From SURF-32 sp964648365 (GTDB lineage: Bacteria; Planctomycetota; Phycisphaerae; UBA1845), in contig CAZYLK010000001.1 of the NCBI GenBank assembly GCA_964648365.1, forward strand, positions 1-64,000: a stretch of 64,000 bases of DNA, written 5' to 3'. Within the stretch, counting starts at the first letter, position 1. Every line of letters starts with the position of its first letter. This document shows, piece by piece, positions 52,290 to 60,877 of this stretch. The notes under the pieces are model-generated. The model saw only the letters and a program-made list of their open reading frames with translations, did no database searches and was not told where the DNA came from. The position numbers and the translations under genes were made by a program.

Positions 52290-55200
52290 ATGTCGGCAAT
52301 AGCGCCCACGCCCCAACAGCGCCAGGCGATCGAAACCGCCGGGTGTGAAGTGATCGTTTCCGCGGCCGCGGGATCGGGCAAAACCTCCGTACTGGCCGGA
52401 CGTTGCGCGTATCTGGTCTCCGAGGCGCCGGCGCCGTGGCGCTGTGATGCGGATGCACTGCTGGTGCTCACTTTTACCGAGGCCGCGGCGGCGCAGATGC
52501 GCTCGCGGATCGTGGATCGGCTGCGGGAGCGGGTTCGCCAGCGCCCGGAGGATGCACGGCTCCGACGGCAGTTGTCGCTGATCGACCTCGCAGAGATCGG
52601 CACGCTCCACGCGTTCTGCCTGTCGCTTGTGCGGCGCTATTTTTCGACACTGGGCGTCGACCCGGACGTCCGCGTCCTGGATGCGGACGAGGCGGCGCTG
52701 ATCGAGCGTGACGCCATGGACGGCTTGTTCGAGCGCCTCTACGCGCGTCAAGCCGTCGGTGTGACAGGCGCGTCGGGGGGGGGGAACGCGGGCGCCGACG
52801 CCGGCAGGGGGGTGGCGGACGTTCTGGCCGGTCGGTTTGTCGAGCTGGTTGAGGTCTACGGACTGGGGCGCGACGCTGCGATCGCGGAGGCGGTGCTGCG
52901 CCTGAGTCGTTTTCTCGACAGCCTGCCCGACCCCGAGGGATGGCTGCACACACATGTCCACGCCGCGGCTGCCAACCCCGCCGGCCTGGTGGATCGCAAA
53001 CTGGCTCAACTTCGTGACGAGCTGGCGCGGCAACTCGAACATCTGCGGGCGCAGTGGGCGGCGATCGACGGGCAGGAGAGCCGATGCCGTCTGGTCAAAG
53101 ATGCGCTGCGGGCGTACGGCGTCCAACTGAACGAATGGGCGGCGATGGCCGCCGCGCCCGCCGAAGGGGCCGATGCCGCCAGCGCCGGCGCCTGCCTGGA
53201 TCGCCTGCGCGGCGCGATGGCGGCCTTCGAGTTCAAAAAACCGCACGGTGTCCGGCGCCGGCCGGGCGAAGAATTGCCGCCGCATGTGCGGTATGCGGTG
53301 GAGACGTTCGACGAGGTGCAGAAGGGCCTTTTCAGCGGACGGCTGATGAAAGCGTTCGGGCGGTTCAGCACGGCCGAGTGGATCGCGGGGGCGGGGGCCG
53401 TCGTGCCGCACGCCGCCGCGCTCGCGGACCTGGCGATCGAGTTTCGTGCGGAGTACCTGGCCCGCAAGCGGGCGCTGGGCGCGATCGACTTTTCCGATCT
53501 TGAGCGGCTGGCGTATACGCTGCTGTCGGCGGACGGAGAGGGCGGGGGCCAGGTCGCCGAGGAGCTTCGTGCTCGATTCGCGCACGTCTGCGTCGACGAG
53601 TTTCAGGACATCAACCCGCTGCAGGCGGCGATCATCCGTGCGGTGAGCCGGACCGGCGACGGGGCGAACCTCTTCGTCGTCGGCGATGTGAAGCAGAGCA
53701 TCTATCGCTTCCGCCTCGCCGAGCCGGAGCTTTTTCTCGAGGCGTGGCGGCAGGGCCGCCAAACCGATCGAGGGGGGGCGATCCCGCTGCAGAGCAACTT
53801 CCGCAGCCGCAGCGAGGTGATCGGTTTTGCCAATCTGCTCTTCGAACAGTTGATGCGGCCGGGCGCGGGGGCGGTCGTGTACGATGATCACGCCCGGCTG
53901 GTCGCCGGCCGCGCCGACGCCGCTGCGCCGCCGCCGCAACTCGTCGAACTCCACCTGCTGGCTCGACGTCTGGACGCTGCGCCCGGCTCGGAAAATGCGG
54001 ACGAATCGGGCGAGCACGCCGTCGACTCGCCCCCCCCCGACGGCGACGACGCGGTTCGCGCCTTTGATCCCACCGACCCGGCCGAGTGGAACCCGATCGA
54101 GCGCGAGGCGTTCCTGATCGGCCGCCGCATCGGGCAACTGATGACCGACGGATCCGTGACGCCCGATGGAAAGCGCCTCCAGTATCGCGACATCGCGATC
54201 CTGCTGCGGTCGACGAAGGTGAACGCCGCACAGGTCGCGGCCATGCTGACGTCGATGGGCATCCCCGTCCACAGCGACGCCGCCGTGCCCTTCCTGTCGT
54301 CGCAGGAAGTTCGCGAGATGCTCGATGCACTGCGCGTGCTCGACAACCCGCGTCAGGACATTCCCCTGGCCGGGGTCATGCGAACCGGCGTCCTGGGCGA
54401 GTCGTTTACGGAAGACGAACTCGTTGAGATTCGCGCGATGGATCGTTCCGTGGCGTTCCACCAGGCGGTGCATCGATTCGGGCAGTCGGGTCCGGCCGGT
54501 GCGACGCAGCGGAAGCTGTCCCGCCTGCTGGCGACGATTGATCAGTATCGGCACGAGGCCGGCACGCGCCCGCTGGCCGACGTCGTCTGGGACATCTACG
54601 ACCGCGGCGGCTATCTGGCGCACGTCGGCGGGTTGCCGCGCGGGCTTCATCGCCGTGCCAACCTGATTCACCTGCACGAGCGCGCCCGCCGGTTCGGTAC
54701 GTTCCGCCGGCAGGGGCTGCACTACTTCCTGCGTTACATCGAGCTGCTGGAATCGCGCGACGCCGATCTGAGCGACTCCGCGCCGTCGCCCGGCGCGGAG
54801 GACGCGGTGCGGATCATGTCCATCCACATGGCCAAGGGTCTGGAGTTTCCCGTCGTGTTCCTGGCGGGCACCGGAACGCGGTTCAACATGCAGGACAGCC
54901 GCGGCATGATCCTGTTCAGCCGCCGGAGCGGCATCGGTCTGCGCGTCGTCGATCGAGACAAGTACGTTCACTATCCGGGGCTGGCGCATTCACTGGTCGT
55001 CGATGAGGTCGAGCGGGACGCCCGCGAAGAAGAGCTGCGCGTGATGTACGTCGCGCTCACTCGGGCGCGCGAGAAGCTCATCGTCATCGGAACGCCCGTC
55101 TGCAAGGACATCGATGAGTGGGTCGCCGCCGCCCGGGGTACGGGTCGGCCGCCCACGCTCTACGCCGTGGACCGCGCCGGCTGCATGTTGGACTGGATCG

Positions 55201-56258
55201 TGCCGTGCATGGCGTCCGCGCCGGTCGGCGATGTCGCGTGGCCGGAGGGCGCCTCTTCAACGACAGTCGGGGCGCAGCCGGCGCGGGTGGGCCGCCTCGC
55301 CAATGTCCATGTTCATTCCGCCGACGATATGCGGGCCTGGCGCGTCGAGTCCAATGGGAACCGGCAGGAGGAGGCCGTCCGCCATGCCGCGGCGGTGCTG
55401 GCGCCGCTGCCGCCGGCCGAACCTGTTGCGGCCGCCCATCCGCGCGTCGAAGCCGTGGTGCGCCGACTGGACGCGCGCTACCCGTCGCTTGCAGTCACGT
55501 CCGTCCGTGCCGTCGTCGGCGCCAGCGAGGTCAAGCGTACGGCCGACGCCAGTGGAGATTCCGAGCGAGCCGCGGGCCTCAGCCCGCGCGGACGCACCGG
55601 TCAGACATCGGCGGCGGCGGCGCAGGCGCCCGCAACGAAGCAGACCGCCCAGTCGGCGGGGCAGGCCCGGCCCGATCTGGAGGCGCCTTCCGCGCGCGCG
55701 GTTGCATCGGCTCGCGGGGAAGACGCCCGCCGTCGTGGCATCCTGACGCATCTCGTCTTGCAGCACGTGGATCTGTCCGCGGCGCGCGATCGCCCCGGCG
55801 TGGAGGCCGAAGTCGCCCGACTGGTTGACGCCGGGACGCTAGCGGCGGAGGACGTGGAGCACGTCGATGCAGACGGCATCGGCTGGTTTGTGACCACCGA
55901 CCTGGCCGATCGCCTGCGCAGCGCGGGCGGCGCCTATCGCCGCGAGTTCCCCTACATCGCCCGCGAGGATCCGGCGTTCTTCGACCCGCAGGTGCGGGCG
56001 GAGGATGACGAGGATCAGGTGCTCGTGCGCGGCATTATCGACGGCGTCCTGGAATCGCCCGACGGGGTGGCCGTGGTCGACTTCAAGACCGACCGGGTCG
56101 AACCGGGTGCTGTCGTGGAACGCGCTTTGCAATATCATGGGCAGATGGCGCTGTACGCGCGGGCGCTGGAGCGACTCCTGCGCAAACCGGTCGCGGCCGC
56201 CCACCTGGTGTTCCTGTCGCCCCGGGTGATTCACAGGATCGATGCGCCCGGTCGCTGA
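52290..56258 (+). CDS. AddA-like UvrD helicase-nuclease
   Basis: 1322 residues. UvrD-type superfamily 1 helicase with Walker A AAAGSGKT (25-32), TFTEAAAAQMRSRI, CVDEFQDINPLQA (motif II), GDVKQSIYRFR and SNFRSR, VRIMSIHMAKGLEFPVVFL and YVALTRAREKLIV. The C-terminus holds a PD-(D/E)XK nuclease: GILTHLVLQH, GIIDGVLE and VVDFKTD. This matches AddA/RexA of the AddAB double-strand-break repair complex. No AddB partner is in the window. An in-frame family B repeat (SERAAGLSPRGRT) lies in a disordered linker before the nuclease. Confidence 0.93.
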   Translation: MSAIAPTPQQRQAIETAGCEVIVSAAAGSGKTSVLAGRCAYLVSEAPAPWRCDADALLVLTFTEAAAAQMRSRIVDRLRERVRQRPEDARLRRQLSLIDLAEIGTLHAFCLSLVRRYFSTLGVDPDVRVLDADEAALIERDAMDGLFERLYARQAVGVTGASGGGNAGADAGRGVADVLAGRFVELVEVYGLGRDAAIAEAVLRLSRFLDSLPDPEGWLHTHVHAAAANPAGLVDRKLAQLRDELARQLEHLRAQWAAIDGQESRCRLVKDALRAYGVQLNEWAAMAAAPAEGADAASAGACLDRLRGAMAAFEFKKPHGVRRRPGEELPPHVRYAVETFDEVQKGLFSGRLMKAFGRFSTAEWIAGAGAVVPHAAALADLAIEFRAEYLARKRALGAIDFSDLERLAYTLLSADGEGGGQVAEELRARFAHVCVDEFQDINPLQAAIIRAVSRTGDGANLFVVGDVKQSIYRFRLAEPELFLEAWRQGRQTDRGGAIPLQSNFRSRSEVIGFANLLFEQLMRPGAGAVVYDDHARLVAGRADAAAPPPQLVELHLLARRLDAAPGSENADESGEHAVDSPPPDGDDAVRAFDPTDPAEWNPIEREAFLIGRRIGQLMTDGSVTPDGKRLQYRDIAILLRSTKVNAAQVAAMLTSMGIPVHSDAAVPFLSSQEVREMLDALRVLDNPRQDIPLAGVMRTGVLGESFTEDELVEIRAMDRSVAFHQAVHRFGQSGPAGATQRKLSRLLATIDQYRHEAGTRPLADVVWDIYDRGGYLAHVGGLPRGLHRRANLIHLHERARRFGTFRRQGLHYFLRYIELLESRDADLSDSAPSPGAEDAVRIMSIHMAKGLEFPVVFLAGTGTRFNMQDSRGMILFSRRSGIGLRVVDRDKYVHYPGLAHSLVVDEVERDAREEELRVMYVALTRAREKLIVIGTPVCKDIDEWVAAARGTGRPPTLYAVDRAGCMLDWIVPCMASAPVGDVAWPEGASSTTVGAQPARVGRLANVHVHSADDMRAWRVESNGNRQEEAVRHAAAVLAPLPPAEPVAAAHPRVEAVVRRLDARYPSLAVTSVRAVVGASEVKRTADASGDSERAAGLSPRGRTGQTSAAAAQAPATKQTAQSAGQARPDLEAPSARAVASARGEDARRRGILTHLVLQHVDLSAARDRPGVEAEVARLVDAGTLAAEDVEHVDADGIGWFVTTDLADRLRSAGGAYRREFPYIAREDPAFFDPQVRAEDDEDQVLVRGIIDGVLESPDGVAVVDFKTDRVEPGAVVERALQYHGQMALYARALERLLRKPVAAAHLVFLSPRVIHRIDAPGR
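55561..55594. repeat. Family B copy inside the AddA-like gene
   Basis: GAGCCGCGGGCCTCAGCCCG, read in frame as ERAAGLSPRG within a low-complexity linker. Confidence 0.82.
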
Positions 56259-56277
56259 CCGGGGGATGGAATGCTGT

Positions 56278-59200
56278 ATGCGAGTGCTTGGCGGCTACGA
56301 CGCGCAACTGGATGCACGGGTGCGGGAACTCGGCCGTGAGATCTTCGAGCGGGCGGCCGACGCGACCCCGCGGTTCGGGCAGCGCGCCTGGGCGCTGGAG
56401 AAGCTGACCTCCTGGGTGGACAGCGACCCGAAGCTCAAGGCGGCGGCCTTCGAGTTCGTGGCGACGCTGCCGTCGCTGCGGGATGACCATGACATCGCCC
56501 GCCACCTGGCGGAGTTCATGGCACAGCGCGAGGTTGATCTGCCGCTGCCGGCGCGGTGGGCGCTGGGGCTGGGTTCAGACCACCGGTTGCAAACCGGTGC
56601 CACATCGGATCACCGGTTGCAAACCGGTGCCACATCGGATCACCGGTTGCAAACCGGTGCCACACCGGATCACCGGTTACAAACCGGTGCCACACCGGAT
56701 CACCAACTGGAGACCGGTGCCACAGGGGACCACCGGTTGCAAACCGGTGCCACAGGTGACGGCAATGCGACGTTGCTCTCGTCGCTGATCGGCGTGATGG
56801 CCCGTCGCGGGGCGTCCGCGATGGCGGAGCGCTTCATCACCGGGCACGACGAGGCCAGCGTCACGGCGACCCTGGAGCGATTCCGCTCGCAGGGCATGAC
56901 GTTCACGCTCGACGTGCTGGGCGAGTCTACGACCAGCGATGCCGTAGCGGAACGATATCTCAACACCTACCTCGAACTGATCGAGCACCTGTGCCCACGC
57001 GCGGCCACGTGGTCGAACGCGCCGACGATTGACCGGACCGATCGCGGACAGCAGCCGCGGGTCAACATTTCCATCAAGCTGACCGGCCTCGATCCGCACT
57101 TCGACCCCGTCGATCCGCAGCGTTCCATTGACGAAGTCTGCGCCCGCATCACGCCGCTCCTGCGCCGGTCGCGGGAACTCGGCGCGTTCGTCAACGTGGA
57201 CATGGAGGCCTTCCGCTATCGCGACCTGACGCTCGACCTGTTTGAGCATCTGATGATGCGACCGGAATTCCGGGATTGGGAAGATGTCGGCATCGTGGTT
57301 CAGGCCTACCTTGCGGACGGCGAGCGTGACCTGGCCCGTCTGCTCGACTGGGGTCGCAATCGCGGTTCGCGGTTCGCGGTGCGACTCGTCAAGGGCGCTT
57401 ATTGGGACACAGAGGTCGCGCTGGCGGCGGAGGCGGGTCTGCCTCCGCCGGTGTGGACGCAGAAGTGGCAGTCCGACGCCTGCTACGAGCGCATGACGCG
57501 CGTCATGCTCGCCCATACGGATGTCATTCGACCGTGCTTCGCCAGCCACAACGTCCGCTCGCTGGCTCACGTGCTGGGCACGGCCGAGCGATACGGACTG
57601 ACGCCGCGGTCGTATGAAGTCCAGATGCTCTACGGCATGGGCGACCCTCTCAAGGATGCGATGGTTCGCATGGGCCAGTGCCTGCGCGTCTACTCGCCCT
57701 ACGGCGACATGATCCGCGGCATGGCCTACCTGATCCGCCGGCTTATCGAGAACACGTCGAACGACTCGTTCCTGAAGCAGGGCTTCACGCATCGTGCGGG
57801 CTACGACCGTCTGCTCGCCGATCCCGCGATCGCCGGGCCGGCGAGGAACGGGCGGGGCGGCAGCGGCAATGGCGCGGATTCAGGTGCGCCCGAGGCATCG
57901 ACGCCCGGAGTCGCGCAATCCGACTTCGGCCGTCGCGAAACCCGCGACGCCATGACCGCCGCGCTGAAGCGCCGGGGCGACGTTCCGACGTTCATGCCCT
58001 ACGTCGCCGGTCGGTTTATCACCGCGACGGCGACGGAGGATGCCGCGGATGCGTCGCGCCCGGGCGTCGCCATCGCCAGGATCGGTCTGGCCCGGCCGGC
58101 GGACGTGGACGATGCCGTCGCCGCGGCCCGAACCGCCGCTGCCGCGTGGTCTGCACGCAGCGATGCGGAGCGCCGGGAGGCGGTGGCAGCGCTGACGGAA
58201 CGCATGATCACCCGGCGGATGGAACTGGCGGCGTGGCTGATCCGCGACGCTGGGATGACATGGCGTGCGGCGGACATCGAAGTGGCGGCCGCGATCCGTG
58301 CCTGTCGCCGGTGGGGGGCGACCCTGCCTGCCGCGACTCGCCCGGGCGGCAGGGTCTGGGCAGCGTTACTGCCCTGGAACGCGCCGCTGTCGGTGGCTGC
58401 GGAAGTGCTGGCCTGCGGGTTGGCCGCCGGACGGGCCGTCATACTCAAGCCGGATCTGCGCGCCGCTTGCGCCGCCTGCGTGCTGGCGACGCTCGTCGAC
58501 GAGTTGGAGCTGCCCGCGGGTCTTGCAGCGATTGTTGCCGGGCCTGATCCCGCTACGGCTGGACGCCTGACGCGGCATACCGGCGTCGACCGCCTGATTC
58601 GTATCGGCCCGCCCGATCCCGACCTGGACGCCGCATCCGGCGAGGGGGCCGGGCGTGCCTTCGGCCGGACGTTTGTGCCCGATTCGGTGGTTGTCGTCGG
58701 GCACACGGCCAATCTCGACGCAGCCGTGTGGGGTGCGGTCCAGTCGGCGTACGACTTCGCCGGGCAGTCGTTCTCCGCCGCCAAGCGGATTATCGTCGAT
58801 GCGGCGGTCCACGACGCGTTCGTCGAGCGGCTGAAGGAGGCGGTCGAAAGCCTGATGATCGGGCCGGCCGATGCCCCGCTGACGCTGGTCGGGCCGATGA
58901 TCGACGAGGCGGCGAGGGAGCGGTTTCGGCGATCCGTCGCAGCCGTGGCCTCGATCTCTCGGATCGTCGTCGATCGCACCGCTGCCGCTGACGCGGCGTC
59001 CGGCTGCGTCGGTCCACTGCTTCTGACGGGGGCGCAGCTCGCGCCCGCGGCGATCGGCCCCGTGGCCTGCGTCTACAGAGCCGCCAGTTTCGAGCAGGCG
59101 TTGCGGATGGCGAACGCACGCCCCGCACCCGCGGCGGCGGTCTACACCCGCACGCCGTCGCAGCTTCGCGCCGCTCGCATCGCCCTGGCGGAATCGGAGG

Positions 59201-59367
59201 TTACGATAAACACGCCGGTGGCTGGCGGAGGCTGGGGCGGCCTGGGGCAGTTGGTTCTATCGGAGTCCGGCGCCGAATCCGGCATCGTGGCTTCCGCGGC
59301 AGGCCCGGTGACGGCCGCAAGCGGGACAGGTCGGGATCGCGCCCCGACGGGCGCAGGCGCGCATTGA
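56278..59367 (+). CDS. Proline dehydrogenase fused to a degenerate aldehyde dehydrogenase domain
   Basis: About 1029 residues, PutA-like in layout. The proline dehydrogenase barrel looks intact: VNISIKLTGLDPHFDP, RFAVRLVKGAYWDTEVA, RVYSPYGDMIRGMAYLIRRL and ENTSNDSF. It oxidises proline with FAD. The C-terminal aldehyde dehydrogenase fold has lost key residues: the catalytic cysteine position in GQSFSAAKR is Phe832, and the usual glutamate-bearing ELGGK segment reads GRTFVPDS. Near the N-terminus a 60-residue insert is made of six DHRLQTGAT-type repeats (family A). ATG 56278 is preferred over 56242 or 56266, for a GGGGG-type site upstream. Confidence 0.9.
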   Translation: MRVLGGYDAQLDARVRELGREIFERAADATPRFGQRAWALEKLTSWVDSDPKLKAAAFEFVATLPSLRDDHDIARHLAEFMAQREVDLPLPARWALGLGSDHRLQTGATSDHRLQTGATSDHRLQTGATPDHRLQTGATPDHQLETGATGDHRLQTGATGDGNATLLSSLIGVMARRGASAMAERFITGHDEASVTATLERFRSQGMTFTLDVLGESTTSDAVAERYLNTYLELIEHLCPRAATWSNAPTIDRTDRGQQPRVNISIKLTGLDPHFDPVDPQRSIDEVCARITPLLRRSRELGAFVNVDMEAFRYRDLTLDLFEHLMMRPEFRDWEDVGIVVQAYLADGERDLARLLDWGRNRGSRFAVRLVKGAYWDTEVALAAEAGLPPPVWTQKWQSDACYERMTRVMLAHTDVIRPCFASHNVRSLAHVLGTAERYGLTPRSYEVQMLYGMGDPLKDAMVRMGQCLRVYSPYGDMIRGMAYLIRRLIENTSNDSFLKQGFTHRAGYDRLLADPAIAGPARNGRGGSGNGADSGAPEASTPGVAQSDFGRRETRDAMTAALKRRGDVPTFMPYVAGRFITATATEDAADASRPGVAIARIGLARPADVDDAVAAARTAAAAWSARSDAERREAVAALTERMITRRMELAAWLIRDAGMTWRAADIEVAAAIRACRRWGATLPAATRPGGRVWAALLPWNAPLSVAAEVLACGLAAGRAVILKPDLRAACAACVLATLVDELELPAGLAAIVAGPDPATAGRLTRHTGVDRLIRIGPPDPDLDAASGEGAGRAFGRTFVPDSVVVVGHTANLDAAVWGAVQSAYDFAGQSFSAAKRIIVDAAVHDAFVERLKEAVESLMIGPADAPLTLVGPMIDEAARERFRRSVAAVASISRIVVDRTAAADAASGCVGPLLLTGAQLAPAAIGPVACVYRAASFEQALRMANARPAPAAAVYTRTPSQLRAARIALAESEVTINTPVAGGGWGGLGQLVLSESGAESGIVASAAGPVTAASGTGRDRAPTGAGAH
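56578..56757. repeat. Six tandem 30-bp family A units inside the proline dehydrogenase gene
   Basis: Each 30-base unit (GACCACCGGTTGCAAACCGG then TGCCACATCG) encodes ten residues, DHRLQTGATS or near variants. Because 30 is a multiple of 3, the array stays in frame. Confidence 0.92.
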
Positions 59368-59398
59368 GCGGGGGTGCGACGGCGGAGCCGCAAGGGGT

Positions 59399-59404
59399 TA
59401 TAAT
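59399..59404 (+). promoter_or_regulatory. -10 element before the lipoprotein gene
   Basis: A perfect TATAAT, without a good -35, 44 bases upstream of the lipoprotein ATG in otherwise GC-rich sequence. Confidence 0.4.
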
Positions 59405-59447
59405 TCAGGAGTTGATCCCGGTAGCCGCTGCGAGCGATGAGACTGTC

Positions 59448-59837
59448 ATGGATGCAGCCCAGAATAAGCCTTTCCGACTCACCTGCGCGGCCGTCGGTGT
59501 CACCGTGCTCCTTCTGGTCGTCACCGGCTGTCACGGCCCGAACTACGACGCCACCCGCGCGAGGCGGGACGCGAACATTCGGTACGCGATCGGCGTTCAC
59601 GAGACGCGCGAGGCCCGCAGCGATCAGAACCGCAGCGAAGTCGCCGCGTTCTGCGATGCACGGGAAGCCTATCACGCCCGCCGCCTGGTCCGGACGCAGG
59701 GCTACCTCGCGTCTGAAGTGGAGCGGCGCGACCGCCAGTGGCACGAGCGGCAGCCCATGTACCGGCGGTGGATCGACAAGGCCTTCGAGGGCGACGAGGA
59801 CACCGCCCGCCGGGCCTTCTTCAAGATCGTCGAGTGA
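59448..59837 (+). CDS. Small lipoprotein, function unknown
   Basis: 129 residues. Signal peptide with lipobox LVVTGC at about residues 24-29, so the mature protein begins with lipidated Cys. The rest is charged and helical (ARRDANIRYAIGVHETREAR, YHARRLVRTQGYLASEVERR). No family recognised. It lies between the proline dehydrogenase and etf genes on the same strand. A longer in-frame start exists at 59364, but ATG 59448 gives the signal peptide. Confidence 0.72.
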   Translation: MDAAQNKPFRLTCAAVGVTVLLLVVTGCHGPNYDATRARRDANIRYAIGVHETREARSDQNRSEVAAFCDAREAYHARRLVRTQGYLASEVERRDRQWHERQPMYRRWIDKAFEGDEDTARRAFFKIVE

Positions 59838-59905
59838 TCGCTTGCGTTGATTGTCCCGCGGCCAACCGCTAGATTGCCCGTGGCGGCGTCGGCGGCGCGG
59901 TGTGG

Positions 59906-59925
59906 ACGCCCCACAAGCGGGGCGT
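59906..59925 (+). terminator. Hairpin terminator after the lipoprotein gene
   Basis: ACGCCCC pairs with GGGGCGT around a 6-base loop, followed by TCTGCGTTGTT. Moderate T content, so a plausible but not strong terminator. Confidence 0.45.
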
Positions 59926-60071
59926 TCTGCGTTGTTCCCCGCCCCAAGGCGAAGCGTGTTCGGCGGACGATCGGGGCTGCCGCTGTCGGCGCGGCACGCG
60001 GTGTGCTTCCCGTCTCGCCGGTTCCGCGGGCGACGGCCCGCGCTGCTTCAACCGTGACGGAGATCGGGGCA

Positions 60072-60860
60072 TTGAGAATCGCGACAATCATCAAACAGGT
60101 GCCGGACTCAAACGCGGCCATCCGCGTCACCGGCGCCGGCGACGGCATCGAGACCGCGGGTCTGAAAATGGTGGTGGACCCGTTCGACGAGTTCGGCGTG
60201 GAACTGGCCGTCCAGTTGCGCGAGAAGCGCTCCGACGTCGAGGAAATCGTTGTTTTCACGCTCGGTCCGGAGAAGGCGTCCGAAGCGCTTCGCACCGCGC
60301 TGGCGATGGGTGCGGATCGGGCCGTTCACGTCAATGACGAGTCGCTGGTGAGCTGCGATGAGGTCTATTCCGCGGCGGTACTGGCGGCTGCCATCCGCGC
60401 CGAGGGAGACTTCAACCTCGTCCTCTGCGGCAAGTACAACATCGACCTCGACGCCGGCGCCGTCGGCCCGGCCGTGGCGGAGTTCCTTGGCATCCCGCAC
60501 ATCGGCGCCGTCACGGGACTCGATATCGAGTCCGATGGCCGCTCGTTCGTGGCCCGGCGTCGCATCGAAGGTGCGGAAGAGGTGCTGGCCGGCGGCACTC
60601 CGGTCGTTCTGACCATTGAGAAGGGCCTCGTCGAGCCGCGCTACCCGTCGCTGCCGAACCTGATGAAAGCCAAGAAGAAGCCCGTGGCTGCAAAGAAGGC
60701 CGGCGACCTGCCCGGCGTGGCTGGGCTCAAGCCGACGCTTACGCTTGAGTCGATGAGCCCGCCGCCGCCGCGTCCGGAGTGCAAGTTCATCGAGGGCGAA
60801 CCCGCCGACATGGCGCGGGAACTGGTGCGGCTGTTGCGGGAAGAGGCCAAGGCGATCTGA
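60072..60860 (+). CDS. etfB: Electron transfer flavoprotein, beta subunit
   Basis: 262 residues from TTG 60072, with GGAG about nine bases upstream; this gives the family N-terminus RIATIIKQVPDSNA. A GTG at 60054 is an alternative. Seen: VVDPFDEFGVELAVQLRE, ALAMGADRAVHV, LCGKYNIDLDAGAVGPAVAE and LPNLMKAKKKP, all family landmarks. With the alpha subunit it carries electrons from acyl-CoA or other flavin dehydrogenases to the quinone pool. A C-terminal extension after about 220 is slightly longer than usual. The alpha gene follows after 17 bases. Confidence 0.95.
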   Translation: MRIATIIKQVPDSNAAIRVTGAGDGIETAGLKMVVDPFDEFGVELAVQLREKRSDVEEIVVFTLGPEKASEALRTALAMGADRAVHVNDESLVSCDEVYSAAVLAAAIRAEGDFNLVLCGKYNIDLDAGAVGPAVAEFLGIPHIGAVTGLDIESDGRSFVARRRIEGAEEVLAGGTPVVLTIEKGLVEPRYPSLPNLMKAKKKPVAAKKAGDLPGVAGLKPTLTLESMSPPPPRPECKFIEGEPADMARELVRLLREEAKAI

Positions 60861-60877
60861 AGCGAGTGACCGAAGCC

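Noticed and set aside
51831..54989. A reading frame of about 1050 codons open on the minus strand across the AddA-like gene
   Set aside because: Only its last 116 codons (from ATG 52181) look like a protein; the rest is antisense to the clear helicase motifs on the plus strand and has biased, low-complexity composition.
56578..56757. Tandem 30-base repeats as a possible CRISPR or minisatellite outside genes
   Set aside because: There are no unique spacers, and the array is within an intact proline dehydrogenase reading frame.
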